Below are positions 1 to 11,205 of a stretch of 64,000 nt of DNA, piece after piece. The stretch spans positions 14,619,501 to 14,683,500 of the forward strand of contig OX485805.1 of NCBI GenBank assembly GCA_950295325.1. Reading direction: 5' to 3'. The first letter of the stretch is position 1. Every line of letters starts with the position of its first letter. A program made the translations under genes and the position numbers. This stretch comes from Polytrichum commune (lineage: Eukaryota; Streptophyta; Polytrichopsida; Polytrichales; Polytrichaceae). The notes below the pieces were generated by a model, which made no database searches, was not told the origin of the DNA, and saw nothing but the letters and a program-made list of their open reading frames with translations.

Positions 1-245
1 ACAATGAGGGCACCATCATCTTGAAGAAACTGCATGGCAAACTCAAAATGCCTCTTGATCCATATGGATTCCACTTTTCCATATGGTTTAGTCTTTGGAT
101 GACGGTTCCAAGGTGGAATTTCACCAGCAATACCAAGTCCAGGAACAGGTAAATCCTCTGGAACATCAAAGATAACAAGATCAACTACATTGTCAGCTTC
201 ACAATCCGCATAGCTTCGAATCTTTTTACCTTGATGATCTTTAAT

Positions 246-860
246 TCATGCCTTCATACGCCTCCAAATCTTTGGCTCATCACTCTCAGTAACATCATCA
301 AACAAGTTCAAAATACCTAAAGGACTATCATGGATGATCTCTATCCTACTCTCTACATCATCCAACTGCGAGCATGTGATAGTATACACCGTTTGTGAAG
401 AAAAAGGGGCAACGGAAAGAGGCACCTGAGAAACCAAAGGAGTAATAGTAGCGGGCATGCTACTGCCTGAAGGAGAAATACCCACATAAGAAAGAAGTTT
501 CTCTGGCCCTTCCTTTAACACAAGCTTCGCCAACTCTTTGTTCCGTGCCGCAACCTCCTTCTTCAACTTTATTTCCTCCTCCTTGCCTTTCTTCTTTTCT
601 TCTTTCTCTTTCAAACGAGTTTCAACCTTTGCTTTCTTGTCAGCCAATTTCTTCCTTTGTTTGTCAGATATAGAGTTGTCATCACCCACCTCCGATGCAT
701 CTTCTTCAATATGCACCAAATTCTCAACCTCTAATTGTTGCATCATATTGTCACAACTAGCCTTTAAGGCTCTCTCCTCTCCAGGACATCTTTCATTTTC
801 CTTTAACTCAAGATACCAAGGACATTGAAGAAGATGAGGTCTTCCAAAATATTTTTTCTG
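246..860 (-). pseudogene. Lys/Glu-rich coiled-coil block of the same gene
   Basis: The stretch encodes about 65 residues of alternating Lys and Glu with heptad-like spacing (KQRKKLADKKAKVETRLKEK and onwards), preceded by an acidic segment (HIEEDASEVGDD). A Ser/Pro/Thr-rich linker and a short acidic tail (FDDVTESDEPKIW) follow. The upstream frame is continuous to 1238 except for a TAG near 861, and the downstream frame is continuous to the window edge except for a TGA at 246-248. Both stops are one substitution from sense codons. It would make a long helical spacer between the upstream region and the methyltransferase-like segment. No independent function can be read from it. Confidence 0.45.
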
Positions 861-2600
861 CTATTTTGAAAAAATACATTCACTACTAGAAACATCCATC
901 CACTTGTTAAAACGTTGAGGAATGTTCTTCCTATCAATGGCCCCCTTAATCACCAACTCCCTCCAGAAATATCTCAAGATAGCTCTCTTCATAGCATTCT
1001 CAGTACCAGCTTGGACAAGAAATAACTCTTTCTTTGTATAAGTGCCATCCTTTGAAAAAAATTCTTTGAAAGCCTTCCCCCACAAAGTAATAGAATGGGA
1101 CTCAATCCAAGTTCCAATATCGTCCACTGGGTTGGGCAAGTCCTCGGTCTTCAATATGATAGCATCTTCTTCCATAATTTTCTCAAATCGATTTACTGCC
1201 TCTTCCTCTAACTGCAACAATGTACAATTATTCAGCAAAACAAATTCAATTCAATCCATCTAATTCTCAAATTTTAGATATAACTTAAACTTCATAAAAA
1301 ATACAAATATACGGTTCAAAATAACATACCCCAGCCCAGAAGGCAGCTTAATCTATCCAAATCCGAATAACTGAATCAGAAGCGGATGAGGGAGGAAAGT
1401 TGTATTCTTTACGACTCTCCTTACTCATATTCCACCACCTTAACCATCTCTCTTTATGCTTCGAAGAAACCTTTGTTGTTGCAATAAGTTGTAGTTTCTC
1501 TGAAGTCATCTCAAGCTTCACTTGAAAGATATCAAAGTGATGAATAATCTACTTTCAAAAGTACAATTAAATTAGTAAAAATTTGCACTACAAAAAAATA
1601 CATAATATAGAAAACATTTAATGACATATATGCAAAATTTACGACATTAATTGTTTAGGTTTAACCCTCTCAAACCCGTAATCAAGCCAACCACACAAAA
1701 TAACATCACAAAAACCAATGAAGGCCTCCTAATTTAACTAATCACTTACCTCAGCCACATAGAACTTCTTCTAAAACAAAGCATACAATAACCATGTAAA
1801 GGGCAGTAAGAGGATTATTATTTCATAAATATTTATTATAAACGTCCCATCTAACTTCTCTCAGATCCGAGACCATGCAAACCAAGTTGAATAAAATTAC
1901 AAAAAACAAAAAAATATATGATAGATGGTGGAGCACATACCTCTCTTATGAAACCCTCTCCATTTGCTAGATTGGCAATTGCGAGGTACCGAGATAGGTC
2001 TGTGGAGAGGGAGGTCTTCTTTGCCTCAACAGCCTTAGTTGCGGCGGCCTGTAGTTCAAACGGACTTCCAATTCTATCTTCGCCTGTATCGGTGACAAGA
2101 CTGTCTTTGTACCACCTGATTGCCTCTTCTTGTGCTGCGGAGATTTCTCGCTACAAACAAAGATAACAAATTCAGACAAGTTCTCATTTAAACTTGTAGG
2201 TGACAAATTGAAAGTAGACAAGTAATTTACCTCGTATAAACAATTGATGAATGCATCGTGAGTAAGATGATACCACTTCCGTCTCTTCCCACCGTGACGA
2301 TTCCACTCAATAATACTAGCTTGAAGGTCTTCATCACTGACAAGTCCTTTAAGTTGATCAAAGTCTAGCAATCCCAATTGCTGGACACGCTTGACATTGT
2401 GCGTGAAGTGTTGGGCGACGTAATCAACCTGGTTTTTCCTAGATTGCATACACCTCAACTAAGAATACAAATGATACACGATGCATTTACTAACATGAGT
2501 ATTTAAATAATAAATAACAAGAAATTCGAAATTCAAATAACATATTTTGAAAAACTTACTTGTTCCAATTTGTCATCGCATGCAATAGCATGTTACAATT

Positions 2601-3152
2601 TTATGAAGATACGTTGATAAAAACAGAACGTACGGGAACATGAAAAAATGCATCATCTTTATGGAGGGCACTAATGACATCCATCCATGCAATATGACGG
2701 TGATTCCCGTCCCATACGTAGAAAAACTGATTAGAATATTTTCCTAATGCTGGATTTTTTTCCAATCGAGCTTCAAACTCCAAATCCTCCTTGCGCCACA
2801 AATCCGACCATGAAGCCCGATGAGTCTCCGTGACGGTTGCTTCTTCCATTCTGAAACTCCTTAAGGATAGATAGAAGCAGGCTGATGCCCGCCTATACCC
2901 ACGAGAGAACTCTGCCTTCAACTTCTGAATGTCAGTCTTCAAGGGCTCTCTAACATCCTTCATAGGAATCATCCTGCACAAGGGCACGTCAAGTTCACAG
3001 TTTGGAGATTCAAGTGCACTTTGAATTGCATCATGTGAATTGCCTCTCACGGCTCTCCGTAATTTCTCCTCAATCTCTGCTAAACCACCATCTTCAACCT
3101 CCATGTTGACCTTTGGGCTCTCGCTTTCACCCTCTGCAAATTTGTGAGTCAT
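2601..3152 (-). pseudogene. ParB/sulfiredoxin-like exon of the 0-3.2 kb gene
   Basis: This 183-residue block holds an acidic N-terminus (residues 1-50), then LDVPLCRMIPMKDVREP (about 54-70) and LKTDIQKLKAEFSRGY, and after a charged insert the sequence FFYVWDGNHRHIAWMDVI (about 143-160). A basic-loop DGNHR (148-152) behind a hydrophobic strand, with the preceding strand-helix pattern, is the layout of the ParB N-terminal nuclease/sulfiredoxin fold, where a G-x-H-R motif binds nucleotide. ParB-type domains are usual in bacterial and phage partition or methylase proteins and are uncommon in plant nuclear genes. The block ends at a TAA (2601-2603), after which the same frame continues as coding-looking sequence to a GTAAG donor near 2559. 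The stop therefore looks like a later mutation. The assignment rests on a short motif and needs a profile search. Confidence 0.45.
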
Positions 3153-3169
3153 CTGCGCATATGGATAAG

Positions 3170-4105
3170 AGAATTGAGAAATAAGAACATTTTCAAAAAA
3201 AGAAAATGAAATAGTACCCGTCCACCCTTGTTTCGGATCCGAGACAACAAATTTAACGCACAAAATTGGAGTGAGTCCCTTAACGAATTGAGAAATAAAG
3301 CATTTTTGAAAAAAAAACTACAACCAAGCAATGAGGACAAGAGCATTTTCAAAAATAAAGAAATGATATAGTACCCGTTCACCCTTGTTTCGGATCCGAG
3401 ACAACAAATTTAACGCACAAAATTGGAGTGAGTCCCTTAACGAATTGAGAAATAAAACATTTTCGAAAAAAAAACTACAACCAAGCAATGAGGGCAAGAG
3501 CATTTTCAAAAAAAATAAAATGAAATAGTAGCCGTCCACCCTTGTCTCGGATCCGAGACAACCCATTTAATGCACAATCCTAGAGGAAAACTGACGGGTT
3601 TCTCTGATGTACATGAAGCCTTGCCCGCTTAGAACCCAAGGCTATGAGAACAAGCGCATTTTCAAAATAAACAAAACAAATAGTACCCGTCCACCCTTGT
3701 TTCGGATCCGAGACAACAAATTTAACGCACAAAATTGGAGTGAGTCCCTTAACGAATTGAGAAATAAAGCATTTTCGAAAAAAAAAACTACAACCAAGCA
3801 ATGAGGACAAGAGCATTTTCAAAAAAAATAAAATGATATAGTATCCGTCCACCCTTGTTTCGGATCCGAGACAACAAATTTAACGCACAAAATTGGAGTG
3901 AGTCCCTTAACGAATTGAGAAATAAAGCATTTTCGAAAAAAAAACTACAACCAAACAATGAGGACAAGAGCAATTTCAAAAAACAAAAAAATGAAATAGT
4001 ACCCGTCCACCCTTGTCTCGGATCCGAGACAACCCTTTTAATGCACAATTCTAGAGGAAAACTGACGGGTTTCTCTGATGTACATAAAGCCCTGCTACTT
4101 GACAA
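3170..4105. repeat. Six-copy ~157-bp tandem array with a GGATCC-centred palindrome
   Basis: GGATCC centres lie at 3235, 3392, 3549, 3704, 3862 and 4020, so the unit is 155-158 bp. Each unit has an A-rich half (AAATAAAGCATTTTCGAAA type) and the text TAGTACCCGTCCACCCTTG just before the palindrome. Units 3 and 6 carry the perfect palindrome TTGTCTCGGATCCGAGACAA. The other four carry one change in the left arm (TTGTTTCGG). Units 3 and 6 also share a different right flank (about 3560-3620 and 4031-4095) that the others lack. The array is therefore a three-unit block of about 470 bp duplicated once. It directly abuts the start of the ParB-like pseudogene, whose presumed upstream exon it may have displaced. 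Confidence 0.9.
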
Positions 4106-4780
4106 TTATCTTTCAACACTCTGGTATCATTTTCTGCTGAAGCTGGAGAGCGATCTTTGACATGTCAAATGACCTAAGCCAAAAGAATCAACTCTTCAGG
4201 AAATGATTTTTCATAATCTGATTTAGAATTGACCTATATCTGATTTAGAATAACCTCATTTTTTGCTTGATTTGGTAACTTGAATGTTTGGGGGTAAAAC
4301 ATTTACCAAAATCTAATCTCAAGCAAGCCATGCGTTTAAGCACCAGGATGACAATTATATCTCTCTCTAAGTTTGAGATTAATCTCCAACAATTTCATTT
4401 GACCACCAAACTTCATTTTAATGGTGAATTTAAGAAACTGATTCAAGGCATTTGAGTTGAGCATACAAGTGGAGAGGAAGACAATACCCCGACAATGCAG
4501 TGAACTTATCAACAACTTGTGCACGCTAATTGCAAGTTTTCACAAAACATGCAATGTTTTTTTCCAATTCAAAACACAATGTGAAGTTGCAATTTGACCC
4601 CACATAGAGACACCAAACCCTAAGCTCCATCCCCTTCAACTCTGCAGTGCAGATTACGTTTCTCCTGTGCTGACAGATCAAAAACACACACATTATTATT
4701 TCTTTTTAAGCAGCTCCGGGAGCACTCTGGACTTCAAGCTCCAAGTCAGGGCTTGGGATGAAATATGGCCATGGATGAAC
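4106..4780. other. Gene-free stretch, nothing recognised
   Basis: This stretch is AT-rich and has no coding pattern, tandem repeat or RNA gene that I can support. It separates the palindrome array from the next isolated palindrome and the first 25S rDNA fragment. Confidence 0.5.
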
Positions 4781-4790
4781 CCCGATTTAG

Positions 4791-4810
4791 TTGTCTCGGA
4801 TCCGAGACAA
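4791..4810. repeat. Isolated copy of the GGATCC-centred palindrome
   Basis: A perfect copy of the 20-bp palindrome seen in the array. It is followed within 10 bp by a partial echo (CCGAGACAAG at about 4817-4826), which runs straight into 25S rRNA-like sequence. The palindrome therefore sits at or very near a junction with rDNA. Confidence 0.85.
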
Positions 4811-4822
4811 CCATTCCGAGAC

Positions 4823-4893
4823 AAGCATATCACTAAGCGGAGGAGAAGAAACTAACCAGGATTTCCCTAGTAACGGCGAGCGAACCGGAAAGT
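4823..4893 (+). rRNA. Fragment from the 5' end of a 25S rRNA gene
   Basis: The text AAGCATATCACTAAGCGGAG, then GAAACTAACC and TAGTAACGGCGAGCGAACCG, matches the very conserved start of nuclear large-subunit rRNA, with a few differences such as ATCACT for the usual ATCAAT. Only about 70 bp are present. The left edge begins inside an echo of the palindrome rather than in the expected upstream rRNA sequence, and the right edge fades after GCCCATG. It is a displaced fragment, not a working rRNA gene. Confidence 0.8.
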
Positions 4894-5020
4894 GCCCATG
4901 CAATGGGAGAACTCTAGTTTAGATTGAGTTATCTATGCATTACTAAAATCAAAAGCCCACACCCTAGACATAACGTTACCTTGTTTTAGGTATTTTCTTA
5001 GTTGCGAAACCTGTCGAAGA

Positions 5021-5046
5021 GGGTTTAGGGTTTAGGGTTTAGGGTT
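5021..5046 (+). repeat. Short interstitial telomere-type repeat (TTTAGGG)
   Basis: Nearly four copies of GGGTTTA in a row. TTTAGGG is the usual plant telomere repeat. The run lies about 130 bp after the first 25S fragment. It may be a repair scar or a terminal motif of a repeat, and no long telomeric tract is present. Confidence 0.8.
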
Positions 5047-6200
5047 GATTTAATAGCGAGACATACGGCCTGCCATGTGGAAACTATCTGTAGCACATTT
5101 CAAATGCATAAGCACTCTTTCTGTAGCTGCCACTCAGGCTTTCATAATGATTATTAGCATTTTTGAGACTGCAGTAAGCTCTAAGAACTCGCATAAATTT
5201 CGTTAGTGTCACCAATGGCGCAATCTCCGCCTTCAAGTTTTGCAGTGGCTAGACTAGAGGAATTTCCTGCGGTTTCAAGATTCACATAGTTTGGAGTGAC
5301 ACATTAAGTTCTTTTTGACCGCATGTACTTAATCCATATACAACTAAATTCCTCTCTTGAAAGATTGCCAGGGAATTGATTCACATAAATAGAAATGGAC
5401 ATTACAAGTAAATTATGAGACTCTGGAGATGTTCTTGTACTTGGATGAGGCAGCTTGTCACTACACTGAGCTATAACTATTTAAAGTTGTATATATCAAA
5501 GAGCTAACCGTGAAGCTCAGAACAGATTGAAGAAAATTTGGGTATTTTATCCGATTCTAACCTATACGAGTTCATCAAGGCAATAGATATTGAAGTTACC
5601 ACCAAAATTCAAGGCAACTGGTACACCTTCAAAAACACAGTACACTATTCATGGTTTTTAGTGTCACTTACTATTTAGAGTTACACAGTGCTGTTAAAAA
5701 ATTACTGTTAGCGTAAGTTTTTACCAAGTTAAAAATGTTTTTTGAAATTTAAGAAAAAAACCATTTTCTAAAATGTCCAACCAACCAATTCGACCTTTGT
5801 CAGTGAAAGAACGAAGATGTGAAAGAATATTTGTAGCCTTGCGTAACTCCAAATAGTAACTGATAGCAAATACCACAAATGGTGCAGCTGGGTAACATCT
5901 ATTCCAACGAGCACAGGGAACTTCTGGAAATTTATCGCCACATGTAGAAACATGTCGTAATAAATTGCCAAAGCTTCAGCACAATGACGGAGGGATTCTA
6001 AACATATAAGTAGTGAACTAAGAATTTAGCTCTGTGATAGTTGGAACATTAAATTGTCGATCAGCGGAGTACTGCTCAGTGCAATAGAATTTCAAGATGC
6101 AATTTCCTCTTACCTGGATAATTAAGAGCTGTCAATGCCTCATGACACTCAGCTTCACCCTCAGCATCTAATACATCCTCAGCCTCTTCTTCACCGGAAC
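5047..6200. other. Gene-free stretch, nothing recognised
   Basis: AT-rich sequence with short open frames only. I see no protein family, RNA gene or clear repeat. Confidence 0.45.
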
Positions 6201-6207
6201 AATGAGA

Positions 6208-6499
6208 ATACCTGTTGGGACCCGAAAGCCTTGTCTCGGATCCGAGACAAGGCTTCATTGAGGCGCAAGGAACCTGACAGGTGGGATCCCCCGGTAACAA
6301 AGGGGAGCACCATCGACCGACCCTGATCTTCTGTGAAAGGTTTGAGTGTGAGCATACCTGTTGGGACCCGAAAGCCTTGTCTCGGATCCGAGACAAGGCT
6401 TCATTGAGGCGCAAGGAACCTGACAGGTGGGATCCCCCGGTAACAAAGGGGAGCACCATCGACCGACCCTGATATTCTGTGAAAGGTTTGAGTGTGAGC
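6208..6499 (+). repeat. Two tandem 146-bp units made of 25S rDNA plus the palindrome
   Basis: The 25S text ATACCTGTTGGGACCCGA recurs at 6208, 6354 and 6500, exactly 146 bp apart. In the first two occurrences GACCCGAAAG is followed by CCTTGTCTCGGATCCGAGAC and the rest of the palindrome, then CTTCATTGAGGCGCAAGGAA, then more 25S-like sequence leading back to ATACCTG. In the third the rRNA simply continues. The two units are nearly identical (one visible difference, ATCTTC versus ATATTC), so the duplication is recent or homogenised. Confidence 0.85.
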
Positions 6500-6630
6500 A
6501 TACCTGTTGGGACCCGACAGATGGTGAACTATGCCTGAGCAGGGCGAAGCCAGAGGAAACTCTGGTGGAGGCTCGTAGCGATACTGACGTGCAAATCGTT
6601 CGTCAGACTTGGGTATAGGGGCGAAAGACT

Positions 6631-6661
<31 letters not shown>
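6500..6661 (+). rRNA. Internal 25S rRNA gene fragment
   Basis: The segment reads GATGGTGAACTATGCCTGAG, then CCAGAGGAAACTCTGGTGG, GACGTGCAAATCGTTCGTC and GACTTGGGTATAGGGGCGAA, ending at TAGTAGCTGGTTCCCTCC. These are strongly conserved large-subunit rRNA words in their normal order. Where the next rRNA bases should follow, unrelated sequence begins at 6662, so the fragment is cut. With the two upstream units it represents one short part of 25S rDNA, far from the 5' fragment at 4.8 kb. Confidence 0.85.
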
Positions 6662-7085
6662 GCGGGTCTTCACAGCAAAGGCAGTGCGGCCGTGATGTGC
6701 TCGTTGCCGTCTGAAGCATGAGAAGGATACGCATAAGGAGGTCTGTCAGAGTGTATATTATGGTGGCTGCAGGGAGCCGAACCATCTCCTTAGGAGCCAT
6801 TCCAAGTGCCACATCTGCCATATCATTGATTATCTGTTTCATCAGGAGCCCCTGCAATGCTAGGGATTGTTCCGCTAACGGTGCGCATGCAAGGTATTTC
6901 CGTGATTTGTAGACAAGTGCCCATCCCAGGGCTGTCAAATTACCTATCGCACATCGAGGTATGGGAGAATCCAAAGGGTGCGACAAAATACTATTGTTCT
7001 CCCGACCGAATTTTATCGACTGACCTTGGGTGTAACAAACTAATTGCACCAACTCCCGGCGGTAGTGTCCTGTCCTTCCTTCCAT
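6642..7085 (-). CDS. Unrecognised open frame next to the rDNA fragment
   Basis: A 147-codon frame starts at ATG 7085. Residues 55-125 look protein-like (for example GWALVYKSRKYLACAPLAEQ and APKEMVRLPAATIIYTLTDL), with helix-rich, mixed hydrophobic composition. I do not recognise a family. Its last few codons overlap the end of the 25S fragment, so its 3' end is probably truncated by the rDNA junction. It could be an exon of a broken gene or chance. Confidence 0.2.
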
Positions 7086-7135
7086 TTTTCTTTCAATCTA
7101 ATTCTCCACCCCAGAACATCCGTCTGAGCAGCTAA

Positions 7136-10100
7136 ATTTGAACGCTGGAGACCTGTCGATGGTTGGATGTGGCCGACATAGCCCTCTCTGACGACAAATT
7201 TACCAAGCACACAAACATATGCAACTGCAAATCACAAGTAGGTGAACGAAAAATGTTGAGGAAGTCCACATACATGTTACTTAATCCATGGAGCCTACTA
7301 GCACGAGTACCGCCCACATCGTCAAAAACAGGACTTCTTCGAGCTCTCTCGAGAAAATTTCTATCGAAGCAGCGCGTGCTGGAGCGAAGAAACCAAGACG
7401 ATGATGAATCTCGCCAGCCTGCAGCTCATCATGTGGGGATCGTAGTATGCTGGAGATGCCTACAAAACGAGACACTGTGACTTCCGACTACGATCTGTAC
7501 AAGAGTAGATTCATGCGTCCATCGTGAATGTGAAATTTGCATGACGGGGAAGATAATTTTGCAGCCTGCCTCAAAGGTAATTCTCCGTGCGTAGGATCAG
7601 CCGGCTACTCCAATTTTCTGTGCATGTAATGCAGCCGACGACGGAAGGAGCTCCAAGGCCTAATTGCAACAAGAACCAACCGACGCAAGCTTTGGATGAG
7701 CTCATCCCTGGGACAGCAAGAGTGAAGAAGTGGATTGATGCAGCGGAACATCAACGCTGCGCGGATTATCCGTCGTATGAGGACCGAATTAGTCGGCAAG
7801 GCTCCAATCCCGAGACAGAGGGAGCCAAACATTGGAATAACGTCTCTGATCGCGATTGCAAGCAATCGTGTGGCTCCACCAAGAGAGTTTCTGTCCATTT
7901 TTTTTCCAGTTTGGGTGATCTTGTATGCTTTCTAATAATGGAATAAATGTGTCTCAGATGTGTTGTAACAAAAAGAAATGAAGAAATGTTAGGGTGAGTT
8001 TCCATGTAGGATGCTCGCCCACGGGATTCTATCGGGAATAAAGACAAACCTGCCCAAATATATGTAGAGGGAATATGGTGGGGTAGCATTCATATGTGCC
8101 AACTAGTTACTCCCATCTTCTCAAATCCGGACCCATCTACGAACTTCCTCCTCCCAATTACCAAGGTCATAGTTCTAGACCTACATCAGTTCTTTTGAGT
8201 CTTGAGCTTGACCTTAATCCTTTGATGACAGGTATGTGTAGATTAAATCTTCTTTAGTGGACACATGGAAGTGTAGCGAACCGTGTCCACAACCCTTCAT
8301 GTTCTAGCGGACTGCCATAATGTGGTTTGGATGATTGCTTATGCTTAACTACATGCAAACACCTCCAACCCACTATTATCTAAAAACTAGTGGGTGAGTG
8401 ACCTACATGGAAACTCACCTTTATCCCGGGATGTTGGACCCCTCGGTCATCGCTTAGCAAAATGGAGTCACCATAATCACATATCAGAAGGTCAATGGGA
8501 GGAATTGCTCAAGACGGTGAGGGTTGTCCGGAGAAATCGGCAGAGGTCCTAAGAAGAAAAATCATTGACCTTTACTTGAGACGATGTGATTTTATTCTCA
8601 TGGATCCTCATAGTTGAAATCATGGGCTTCTGGATACGAGTTCTTAAGCTACACCATGGTAATCAACCGTGATCAGAGCAGTGTAAAAACCTCCTCCTCA
8701 AATGATTCATGAGAAAGAAATGCCATGGAATGTGCATTTCCTCAAGTGGCACAAATGCGTTTTGACTGCGTTAATGGCAGCTTATTGAGCACAATAATGT
8801 CACAAATACGACACTTTCTCTCAGTGGAAGCTTAGAACGTCACAAAGTTGACAAACGAAGATGACATTAAATCCACTGGATTTCAGTAATTTGGGGTGTT
8901 GTGTGAGATAAATTGAGGAGTAAAAATAGAAGAAGCATTGATTTGGGCTCTCTTGAATAAAGTGGTTGCGGTTGAATTCTGGAGGACACGTTAAATTGTC
9001 AATTTTAATGATAAATGCCACATATGTGCTCTTGACATATATTGAGATTGTGGCACATCTAGTCATATATAGGAAAGGCTCTTCAAGACCGTTGGACTAG
9101 CACCATGAGATTTTTGGGAAGAAAATCCCCGCCTCATGTAGCAAATCCTCTTAAATTTGGCAGCACGCCACTTGCACATTGTGGACCATTTTAATTGAAC
9201 GAAATGACCTCACCTTGAATAATATTAGGTGGGATGCTAGAAAGGTTATGGAAAGTATAGAAAGGTTATTTTATGAGATCTACTTGACTATACTATAGTT
9301 GCTTTCAAAAAGCCTCTCAAAGGCTCGAAGAGGAATTCCATAGCTATCTACGATGATGTTGTCACCAAATTCGACACTTGGGGGGCATCAACAACCTCTT
9401 CTATCATATGTCGAATACTAGGATTATGTAAGATAGTCGTGCACCTAATGTTGGCTTAGTTGGCCATTCTTAGGTTGTTCACAGTCCTTGACAACTTTGT
9501 GATTCACCAGTTATTGCCAAGCTAATTACCCCGGCTCTCTTATTTTGGGCTCTGGTGGACTTTTATGTTTTTGGCAATATAATTATTGAACATATTATGT
9601 TTTTCTGTAATAAATAAATAAATCACATGGCTAATGTATAACTGCATTTAAGTTTATTTGGACAAACCCCTTTGTCCAAAATTCATAAGGGATGTACAAT
9701 TCTAGGGACAAAAACACATAATGACAACAACAAAAGCAACAACAACCACAACTTGAATGTTTGTATTCCATGTTCACCAACCACCATAGTTGTGTAGTTT
9801 TGCAATTTAATGTACATCATGTGGGCAGTTAGAATTGTTCGGAATTCATGCATCCATATATACTTCAATCCTAGTTTGTGTGTGCTGAAAGGTTTATTAT
9901 CTTTACCATCATATACCATGGTCATTACATTGCATATCTAGAGGTTAAAACTTCTAGAACCTTTTCCAACTCCCAATCGATTTTCCATTGTTATGTATAC
10001 ATGAAATATCAAAAGAAAATGTCATTATTAGCTTCTCTCTAGCTAGCTTTGTGTTTGTGTTTGTTAGGCAAATTGAAAACACATTAGTCAAATTCGTCGA

Positions 10101-10700
10101 ACTTGTCTTTATACCCTTTCATTGACGAAGTTTTATGTCTCAAGTGTTTCAATCAATCATCATATTGTAAATTGCTACAATATCAACTCTTTGAATTTAG
10201 ACTAAAATATTACATGACCTTTGTTTGATGTACCTCTATCAACCTCAACTTGAGTCCACCAAAGATGGGCTCATTCTCTCAACAAAAAAGATATTATTTC
10301 TTTCTTTCTTTCTTTTGATTTGGTCAATGGAGGTATTGCAAGCATGTGTACTACATCTTTCGCTATTTCTGCAAGATGGATTACAAAGTGGACACTTTCA
10401 TGCACGCACCCAGCTTTAGCTACAATGAGGTTATGCATATTTTAGAACTTGCTAAAGTTGCTGAACTACTTGTGTAGTTCCTTGACTTCCTTCATGCTTC
10501 AAGGTGCTTGGTAGTGATCTTTTTAGTTCGTGAATCCCATCTTCAAATAGCGGAATTGATTTGAATTGCCTTTGATTTGTATTTGAATCTGCACATTATT
10601 AAAAGATCATATTTATGAAACCATGAATTTTCCAATCTTGGATACAAAAGGATTGCCATGAAAATGACTATTTTTCTCTATTTTTTATTCTCAATTGTGA
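7136..10700. other. Long gene-free stretch, nothing recognised
   Basis: Several short open frames occur, mostly overlapping on both strands around 7.2-8.0 kb. None shows a family motif or convincing splice signals. From 8.1 kb the sequence becomes plain AT-rich intergenic DNA. Confidence 0.4.
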
Positions 10701-10713
10701 CTATAGAATATTC

Positions 10714-10730
10714 TTGTCTCGGATCCGAAA
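10714..10730. repeat. Partial copy of the GGATCC palindrome
   Basis: TTGTCTCGGATCCGA is present, but the right arm breaks off and continues as AAGGACATGG. It is the only copy in the window that is truncated in its right arm. A T-rich tract follows at about 10750-10920. Confidence 0.75.
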
Positions 10731-11205
10731 GGACATGGACAAAAAAAATTCATTTTTTTTATTATCTGTTTTCTTTTTTTTGACTTTTCGTGGATAATAC
10801 TTAAAATTTTAATTTACATTCTTATTCCCTTATTTTATGTTCCCTATTATTTTGGAAGTTTTTTTTCTAAATTTTTTTTTTCGTTTTCTTCCGTTTCTTT
10901 TTATGGATGGTTTTTTCAAAAGTTTATAATTTCTTCCACTCCACGGTTATAGGCACCATCCACAGTTAAACGTACCATCTACTTTAGTCATATTTGTAAA
11001 GAAACTATACGAAGAGTCCTACTCAATGTAAGAATTAAGTCAAATATTCTGATTTTTTTTTTTAAAAATCAAAATTTGTTTTCAAAAATTTCAAATTTTT
11101 TGCTCACCGCTCGCCGCTCACTGCTCACCGCTCACAAGATAGCGTCGCTGCTTACTGCTTGCACCTATGATAATTTTGTGGTGAGCCATTTATCATTTTG
11201 TGTAG

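Larger units (their letters stand above)
1..3152 (-). pseudogene. Decayed multi-exon gene: ParB-like domain, coiled coil, possible methyltransferase segment
   Basis: Coding-looking blocks run leftwards from an ATG at 3152-3150, directly after a splice-acceptor-like CAG, to the window edge. In order they are: a ParB/sulfiredoxin-like block (3152-2604); a block at about 2455-2235 containing YHLTHDAFINCLYE; a block at about 2160-1935 rich in Ala/Glu, between GT and AG sites; a block at about 1525-1335 (SSKHKERWLRWWNMSKES); a long block 1238-249 ending in a Lys/Glu-rich coiled coil; and a last segment (245-1) reading DLVIFDVPEDLPV and later FAMQFLQDDGALIV. That last segment resembles the motif IV region of adenine methyltransferases with a degenerate DPPW box, an inference from a short stretch. 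In-frame stops at 2601-2603, near 861 and at 246-248 break an otherwise continuous reading, so I call it a pseudogene. The gene continues past the left edge. Its source could be a mobile element rather than a host gene. Confidence 0.55.

Noticed and set aside
3170-4105. Regular spaced repeats that could suggest a CRISPR array
   Set aside because: The whole 157-bp unit is repeated, so there are no unique spacers, and the genome is eukaryotic.
4823-6661. Functional rRNA gene
   Set aside because: Only about 70 bp and about 300 bp of 25S sequence are present, interrupted by palindromes and unrelated DNA.
7132-8089. Cluster of overlapping open frames on both strands
   Set aside because: The frames overlap heavily and show no splice pattern or domain. 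The higher GC content alone explains the open frames.
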